Shown in pieces: positions 7,206 to 10,735 of a stretch of 10,735 nucleotides of DNA. The notes beneath the pieces are model-generated. The model did not search any database and was not told the DNA's origin. It saw only the letters and a list, made by a program, of their open reading frames with translations. The stretch's first letter is position 1, and each line of letters opens with the position of its first letter. The translations under genes and the position numbers were made by a program. Origin of the DNA: Ovoidimarina sp050299695 (lineage in GTDB: Bacteria; Pseudomonadota; Alphaproteobacteria; Rhodobacterales; Rhodobacteraceae); contig JBNKWI010000113.1 in assembly GCA_050299695.1 (NCBI GenBank), positions 1 to 10,735 of the forward strand, in the 5' to 3' direction.

Positions 7206-8657
7206 ATGCCCAAGAAGACGCTGAAGAACATCTCGGAGATCCGGCGGTATTTCCATACCAACAGCGACCCGATCTACTTCGTCTCGGCCACCAACTTCAA
7301 CCTCCTGGGCCTCGACGAATGGGTGAAGAACTTCAAGTATATCTGCTACATGGACTGCTTCGACGGCCGCCATCCGAACGTGCTCTGCCCGTCGGAACTG
7401 CCACATGACGAGTTTCAGTCGATCGAGGACATCAACAACTATCTGCTCTCCCACAAGGAGGTGGTGGACTACGTCAAGGCGCGCGGCGGCAAGCCGAAAT
7501 TCGTGTTCCTGATGTTCGACGAGAAGACCGAGAAGCTCGCCAAGGAACTGGGCGGCGAGGTCTGGTTCCCCAAGGCCAAGCTGCGCCAGTCGATGGACAA
7601 CAAGATCGAGACCGTCCGGGTCGGCAACAAGGCGGGCGTGCCCTCGGTGCCGAACACGCTCAGCGAGGTGAAAGACTACGAGCACCTTCAGGCGCTTTGC
7701 GAAAAAGCGGGGCTTGGCAAGGACTTGGTGCTGCAATCGGCGTTCGGGGACAGCGGGCACACCACGTTCTTCATCAAGTCGGAGGCCGATTTCCGCAAGC
7801 ACGAGCATGAGATCGTCGGCGAGGGCGAGATCAAGATCATGAAGCGGATCGACTGCCGGGGTTCGGCGATCGAGGCCTGCTGCACCTCGCAGGGCACCAT
7901 CGTCGGCCCGCTGATGACGGAACTTGTGGGATTCAAGGAGCTTACGCCCTATCGCGGCGGCTGGTGCGGCAACGAGATCTTCTCCACCGCCTTCACGCCG
8001 AAGCAGCGGCAGAAGGCGCGGGAGCTCACGTTCAAGTTCGGCGAGCAACTCCGGAAGGAGGGCTATCGCGGCTATTTCGAGCTCGATTTCCTGATCGACA
8101 AGAAGAACGACGACATCTGGCTGGGCGAGCTGAACCCGCGGATCACCGGCGCCTCGTCGATGACGAACCACGCCGCCTTCGCCCATGCCGATGCGCCCCT
8201 GTTTCTCTTCCATCTCCTTGAATTCTCTAAGAAACCCTTCAAGCTCGACGTGGAGGAGCTGAACGCGCGCTGGGCCGATCCGGACATGATCGACAGCTGG
8301 TCGCAGATGGTGATCAAGCACACCCAGGACACTGTCGACATCATCACCCACGCGCCGCAATCGGGGATCTACAAGATGCTGCCCGACGGGCGGGTGGTCT
8401 ATGACCGGTTCGACTATCACCGCCGCGCGGTGGAGACCGAGGACGAGGCATTTTTCCTGCGAATCTCGAATGTTGGCGACTATCGCTACGAGGGCGCCGA
8501 TCTCGGGATCCTGGTGACGCGGGGGCGGTCGATGACCAAGAGTTTCCAGCTCACCGCGAAGGCGAAGAAGTGGATCGACGGGATCAAGGCGGGCTATTAC
8601 GCGAGGCCGCTCCCCTCGGTCCAGACCTTCGAGGATCCGGCCTTCAAGATAATGTAA
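7206..8657 (+). CDS. ATP-grasp protein, probable carboxylate-amine ligase
   Basis: A 483-residue cytoplasmic protein with a central ATP-grasp fold. The N-terminal part (about 1-120) looks like the pre-ATP-grasp domain. The grasp spans about 125-345: DNKIETVRVGNKAGVPSVP with Lys133, a glycine-rich loop in QSAFGDSGHTTFF (about 178-190), and the metal-binding acids in GYFELDFLID (Glu292) and LGELNPRITG (Glu308, Asn310, Arg312). The C-terminal part (about 350-483, including GDYRYEGADLGILVTRGR) resembles the post-grasp domain of biotin-carboxylase-like proteins. Automatic tools may call it biotin carboxylase. No biotin carrier or carboxyltransferase gene is nearby, and the typical Lys-Pro of the second ATP-binding strand is absent (LVLQSAFGD). 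A ligase joining a carboxylate to an amine, perhaps the amine made by the preceding decarboxylase, is inferred. GGAGGA (7192-7197) lies eight bases before ATG, and the gene starts 22 bases after the decarboxylase stop. Confidence 0.85.
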   Translation: MPKKTLKNISEIRRYFHTNSDPIYFVSATNFNLLGLDEWVKNFKYICYMDCFDGRHPNVLCPSELPHDEFQSIEDINNYLLSHKEVVDYVKARGGKPKFVFLMFDEKTEKLAKELGGEVWFPKAKLRQSMDNKIETVRVGNKAGVPSVPNTLSEVKDYEHLQALCEKAGLGKDLVLQSAFGDSGHTTFFIKSEADFRKHEHEIVGEGEIKIMKRIDCRGSAIEACCTSQGTIVGPLMTELVGFKELTPYRGGWCGNEIFSTAFTPKQRQKARELTFKFGEQLRKEGYRGYFELDFLIDKKNDDIWLGELNPRITGASSMTNHAAFAHADAPLFLFHLLEFSKKPFKLDVEELNARWADPDMIDSWSQMVIKHTQDTVDIITHAPQSGIYKMLPDGRVVYDRFDYHRRAVETEDEAFFLRISNVGDYRYEGADLGILVTRGRSMTKSFQLTAKAKKWIDGIKAGYYARPLPSVQTFEDPAFKIM

Positions 8658-8679
8658 ACGGCCGCAATCCGAGCCGGCA

Positions 8680-8712
8680 CAACCCGTACACAACCTGTAC
8701 ACAACCCGTACA
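8680..8712 (+). repeat. Three tandem 11-bp repeats (CAACCCGTACA)
   Basis: Units at 8680-8690, 8691-8701 and 8702-8712 read CAACCCGTACA, CAACCTGTACA and CAACCCGTACA, with a single C/T difference in the middle copy. Each contains GTAC, spaced 11 bp, close to one helical turn, so a protein could bind the same face of the DNA three times. The block lies 22 bases after the ATP-grasp stop codon and runs into the hairpin at 8711. Its function is unknown: an operator, iteron-like site or simple replication-slippage product are all possible. Confidence 0.85.
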
Positions 8713-8759
8713 CCGGCGGAGCGCGGTCTCGGCGGTTAACGCCTCGCGCGCCGCCGGTG
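8711..8759 (+). terminator. Large GC-rich imperfect hairpin at the end of the operon
   Basis: CACCGGCGG (8711-8719) pairs perfectly with CCGCCGGTG (8751-8759). After an A-G mismatch GCGCG (8721-8725) pairs with CGCGC (8745-8749). After an asymmetric bulge GGCG (8731-8734) pairs with CGCC (8740-8743) around GTTAA. That makes 18 pairs in all. It follows the last gene of the + strand unit and would be a very stable RNA structure, so termination or 3'-end protection is the likely role. There is no T-run after it, so it would be a non-canonical terminator. Confidence 0.5.
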
Positions 8760-8813
8760 GCGCCATCCGCCCTTTCCACGATGCGGATCGCGCCCCCCGG
8801 GCTTCCTTCGCGC

Positions 8814-8827
8814 ATCATAAGTATGAT
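8814..8827 (+). promoter_or_regulatory. AT-rich palindrome upstream of the antitoxin gene, probable operator
   Basis: ATCATA (8814-8819) and TATGAT (8822-8827) form a perfect inverted repeat around AG. GTATG also occurs twice in direct orientation (8821 and 8831), ten bases apart. The stretch is an AT-rich island in GC-rich DNA and ends 30 bases before ATG 8858. TATGAT matches five of six bases of the sigma-70 -10 hexamer, although no good -35 is visible at the right distance. ParD-type ribbon-helix-helix antitoxins repress their own promoters by binding such repeats, so autoregulation is the likely purpose. Confidence 0.55.
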
Positions 8828-8857
8828 AAAGTATGTCGAAACGACAGGAGCGAGACG

Positions 8858-9121
8858 ATGCCGGCCGTCGAGAGACTGACGATCACGATCCCCGCGGAGT
8901 TGGCCGAAACGCTGCGCCAGACGGTTGCGGGGGGCGAGTATGTCTCGACCAGTGAAGTGGTCCGGGAAGCCCTTCGCGACTGGACCCGCAACCGGGATAC
9001 CGAACGGCGCGAGCTCGAAGCGCTCCGAGATGCGATCAGGGCGGGGCTGGACAGCGGCCCGGGCGTTCCGGCGGATCGCGTGTTCGCCGATCTGCGCGCC
9101 CGGTATGCGGCGAAGTCCTGA
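8858..9121 (+). CDS. parD: Type II antitoxin, ParD/CopG family ribbon-helix-helix protein
   Basis: An 87-residue protein expected to neutralise the toxin encoded next door and repress its own operon. The N-terminal ribbon-helix-helix (about 4-42) reads ERLTITIPAELAETL, then GGEYVSTSEVVREALRDW, the characteristic ParD pattern. A charged C-terminal tail (about 43-87, rich in Arg, Glu and Asp, with GPGVPADRVFADLRARY) would wrap the toxin. The frame stays open far upstream into the ATP-grasp gene. ATG 8858 is chosen because AGGAG (8846-8850) lies seven bases before it and the RHH strand begins a few residues later. The stop is three bases before the toxin start. Confidence 0.88.
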   Translation: MPAVERLTITIPAELAETLRQTVAGGEYVSTSEVVREALRDWTRNRDTERRELEALRDAIRAGLDSGPGVPADRVFADLRARYAAKS

Positions 9122-9124
9122 TCT

Positions 9125-9415
9125 TTGGCGCGCCTTGTCATTCTACCCGCGGCACGGAACGACCTTGTCGAGATCGGCGACTTCATCGCGCAGGACAATC
9201 CCGGGCGGGCGATCACGTTCCTTGCCGAGATCGAGGCCAGGATGAACGAGGCCGCCCAACGTCCGGGGAGTTTTCCGGTGCGCGACGATGTGGTCGCGGG
9301 GCTGCGGGCGGCGCGCCTTGGGCGCTACCTGATCTTCTTTCTCGATGCGGGAGACGAGGTGCGGATCGTCAGGGTGCTGCACGGTGCGCGCGATTTGCCG
9401 GGTCTCTTCGGCTGA
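9125..9415 (+). CDS. parE: Type II toxin, ParE/RelE superfamily
   Basis: A 96-residue toxin. The ParE-like order is visible: first strand ARLVILPAARNDLVEIGDFIAQDNPGRA leading into helix 1 (about 2-29), helix 2 FLAEIEARMNEAAQRPGSF (about 32-50), RAARLGRYLIFFLDAGDEVRIVRVLHGARD (about 61-90) forming the sheet, and LPGLF at the end. ParE members poison DNA gyrase, while RelE members cut mRNA. The catalytic residues of RelE-type RNases are not obvious here, so ParE is preferred. There is no ATG near the start. TTG 9125, three bases after the antitoxin stop, is the best start and is probably used by translational coupling. A hairpin (CTCTTC 9404-9409 with GAAGAG 9414-9419) spans the stop codon. Confidence 0.85.
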   Translation: MARLVILPAARNDLVEIGDFIAQDNPGRAITFLAEIEARMNEAAQRPGSFPVRDDVVAGLRAARLGRYLIFFLDAGDEVRIVRVLHGARDLPGLFG

Positions 9416-9419
9416 AGAG
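9404..9419 (+). other. Short hairpin over the toxin stop codon in the convergent gap
   Basis: CTCTTC (9404-9409) pairs with GAAGAG (9414-9419) around GGCT. It lies where the toxin gene and hisA converge, with only 27 bases between their stop codons, so it could help end transcription. A T-run is lacking on both strands. An imperfect palindrome CTGGCCC/GGGTCAG (9433-9446) overlaps the hisA stop. Confidence 0.3.
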
Positions 9420-9442
9420 GCTGGAGGCAGCTCTGGCCCGGG

Positions 9443-10165
9443 TCAGGCCTTGAGCGCGGCGAGCGCCTCGGCGAGGTCGATGGCGCCGTCATAGAGGGCG
9501 CGGCCCGAGATCGCGCCGGCGATGGCGCCGGTGTCGCGGAGGCGGATCAGGTCGCCGAGCGACGAGACGCCGCCAGAGGCGATCACCGGGATCGACACCG
9601 CGCGGGCCAGCGCCTCGGTGGCGGCGATGTTGGGGCCGCCCATGGCGCCGTCGCGGTCGATATCGGTGTAGACGATGGCGGCGATGCCGGCGTCCTCGAA
9701 GGCGCGGGCGAGGTCGGTCACCTCTACGTCGGTTTCCTCGGCCCAGCCCTTGGTGGCGACGCGGCCGCCGCGTGCGTCGATCCCCACAGCGACCCGGCCC
9801 GGGAAGGCGCGGGCGGCCTCGCGGACGAGGCCGGGGTTCTCCACCGCGACGGTGCCGAGGATCACCCGGGCGAGACCCTTGTCGAGCCAGGCCTCGATGG
9901 TCGCCATGTCGCGGATGCCGCCGCCGAGCTGGGCGGGGACGCTGATCGCTTCGAGGATCGCCTCGACAGCGGCGGCGTTCACAGGGGCGCCGGCGAAGGC
10001 GCCGGTCAGGTCGACGAGGTGGATCTGGATCGCACCGGTTTCCGCCTCGAAGGCGCGGGCCTGCGCGGCCGGGTCGTCGTTGAAGACGGTGGCCGCCGCC
10101 ATCTCGCCGCGGAGCAGGCGGACGCATTGGCCGTCCTTCAGATCGATGGCGGGGTAGAGGATCAT
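9443..10165 (-). CDS. hisA: Phosphoribosylformimino-5-aminoimidazole carboxamide ribotide isomerase (HisA)
   Basis: A 240-residue (beta/alpha)8-barrel enzyme of histidine biosynthesis. It catalyses the Amadori-type isomerisation of ProFAR to PRFAR, the substrate of HisF/HisH. The start MILYPAIDLKDGQCVRLLRG places catalytic Asp8 at the end of strand 1. The second catalytic aspartate is Asp130 in VAVGIDARGG, and the phosphate-binding motifs GGGIRD (81-86) and IASGGVSSLGDL (196-207) are present, as is the YTDIDRDGAMGGPN signature (167-179). Length matches the family. The frame is open to 10288, but residues before 10165 are low-complexity and do not belong to HisA. CGGAG nine bases upstream of ATG 10165 is an acceptable ribosome binding site. 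No other his gene is in the window: downstream lies the ParDE pair, upstream a divergent DUF2147 gene. Confidence 0.97.
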   Translation of the reverse strand: MILYPAIDLKDGQCVRLLRGEMAAATVFNDDPAAQARAFEAETGAIQIHLVDLTGAFAGAPVNAAAVEAILEAISVPAQLGGGIRDMATIEAWLDKGLARVILGTVAVENPGLVREAARAFPGRVAVGIDARGGRVATKGWAEETDVEVTDLARAFEDAGIAAIVYTDIDRDGAMGGPNIAATEALARAVSIPVIASGGVSSLGDLIRLRDTGAIAGAISGRALYDGAIDLAEALAALKA

Positions 10166-10279
10166 GGGCGCGGGCTCCGGACTGGCTCGGGCGCCTTCTG
10201 CCGGTTCGGGCGGGGATTGCCAAGGGGCGCCTCCCCCGAGGGCCACGCACCGCGTCTCCATCCCTCCCTTTCCGTCTCC

Positions 10280-10318
10280 CTCCCCCATCCCCTTCCCGCC
10301 GGGAGGGGGATGGGGGAG
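10280..10318. repeat. Long GC-rich palindrome, REP-like, in the hisA / DUF2147 divergent spacer
   Basis: CTCCCCCATCCCC (10280-10292) is a perfect inverted match to GGGGATGGGGGAG (10306-10318). The 13-base interior continues the stem: TCCC (10294-10297) with GGGA (10301-10304) around GCC, with only a T-G pair between the two parts. The result is an almost unbroken 18-pair hairpin. The rest of the 243-base spacer (10166-10408) is pyrimidine-rich on the + strand just before it (10257-10280) and otherwise featureless. I see no clear promoter for either gene. Similar C-rich/G-rich palindromes recur as intergenic repeats in many proteobacterial genomes, so a dispersed repeat is likely. Confidence 0.75.
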
Positions 10319-10408
10319 AGGGGCGCGGGTGGGGCGGGCGACCCGACGTCATGCTTGCGGGAACCCGCGCCGCTGGCAGGATGCCCGCCAGGGAACCGGA
10401 GGACCGAG

Positions 10409-10735
10409 ATGAAACGCTTTCTGCTGGCCGCCATGCTGATGGCCGTCGCAACCGCCGCGGAGGCCGACCCCGTCGAGGGGATGTGGATGACCCAACCTGA
10501 CGACAACGGCAATTTCGGCCATGTGGAGATCTACTCCTGCGGGGCGCAGATCTGCGGCGTGATCCGCAAGGCGTTCAGCGCCTCCGGCGACGAGCGGCCG
10601 TCGGACAATATCGGCAAGCGGATGATCTGGGACATGGCGCCCGAGGGCGGCGGCGCCTATGGCGGCGGCAAGATATGGGCGCCGGACCGCGACAAGACCT
10701 ATTACAGCAAGATGGCGCTCACGGGCGACACGCTG
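10409..10735 (+). CDS. DUF2147 family secreted protein (3'-truncated by the window end)
   Basis: The first 109 residues of a probable periplasmic protein. Residues 1-19 form a Sec signal peptide (MKRFLLAAMLMAVATAAEA, predicted cut AEA|DP). The mature part begins DPVEGMWMTQPDDNGNFGHV, followed by EIYSCGAQICGVIRKAF with two cysteines (44 and 49) that could form a disulfide. This layout is typical of DUF2147, a small beta-rich family of unknown function. GGAGGA (10398-10403) lies five bases before ATG. The reading frame is still open at the window edge; family members are usually about 120-150 residues, so most of the protein is present. It is divergent from hisA. Confidence 0.88.
   Translation, partial: MKRFLLAAMLMAVATAAEADPVEGMWMTQPDDNGNFGHVEIYSCGAQICGVIRKAFSASGDERPSDNIGKRMIWDMAPEGGGAYGGGKIWAPDRDKTYYSKMALTGDTL

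Noticed and set aside
8680..8712. CRISPR-like array
   Set aside because: The units are 11 bp, directly abutting and without spacers. No cas gene is nearby.
8570..8857. Upstream extension of the antitoxin frame into the ATP-grasp gene
   Set aside because: The extension crosses the repeats and the hairpin, has no family pattern and no ribosome binding site. The start at 8858 has AGGAG and directly precedes the RHH strand.
10166..10288. Longer N-terminus for HisA
   Set aside because: HisA proteins begin at MILYPAID or equivalent. The added residues are Gly/Ala/Pro low complexity from the spacer and include part of the palindrome.
1..10735. tRNA, rRNA, riboswitch or insertion sequence
   Set aside because: No tRNA-like cloverleaf, rRNA segment, recognised riboswitch core, transposase frame or terminal inverted repeat with target duplication was seen on either strand.

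Overview
The window is GC-rich DNA (roughly two thirds G+C by eye) with dense bacterial genes. The best guess for the source is an alphaproteobacterium of the Rhodobacterales type. This rests on the codon bias, a fused TRAP transporter permease, a HisA that begins MILYPAIDLKDGQCVRLLRG, and a DUF2147 secreted protein beside hisA. The placement is an inference from protein character, not a search result.

Region 1 (about 1-8657, all + strand) looks like one transcription unit. Its order is: a possible tail of an upstream gene (perhaps the TRAP solute receptor) with a hairpin; a 919-residue fused TRAP permease with a C-terminal DUF3394/PDZ-like domain; a small UspA-type nucleotide-binding protein; a nitrilase-superfamily amidase; a 915-residue PLP-dependent Orn/Lys/Arg-type decarboxylase; and a 483-residue ATP-grasp protein. 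Gaps are 14, 76, 55 and 22 bases, and every gene has a recognisable ribosome binding site. The chemistry suggests a pathway in which an amino acid or organic nitrogen compound is imported, decarboxylated to an amine, and an amide or peptide-like bond is made (ATP-grasp) or broken (nitrilase). The set matches no named pathway that I recognise, so it is the best candidate here for an undescribed system. The substrate cannot be read from the sequence.

Region 2 (8658-8857) is a 200-base spacer. It holds three tandem 11-bp repeats, a large GC-rich hairpin that begins where the repeats end, and an AT-rich palindrome just upstream of the next gene.

Region 3 (8858-9415, + strand) is a compact type II toxin-antitoxin pair of the ParD/ParE kind. 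The toxin appears to start at TTG three bases after the antitoxin stop.

Region 4 (9443-10735) carries hisA on the - strand, convergent with the toxin gene. A 243-base divergent spacer follows, containing a long, nearly perfect GC-rich palindrome. The window ends inside a secreted DUF2147-family gene on the + strand.
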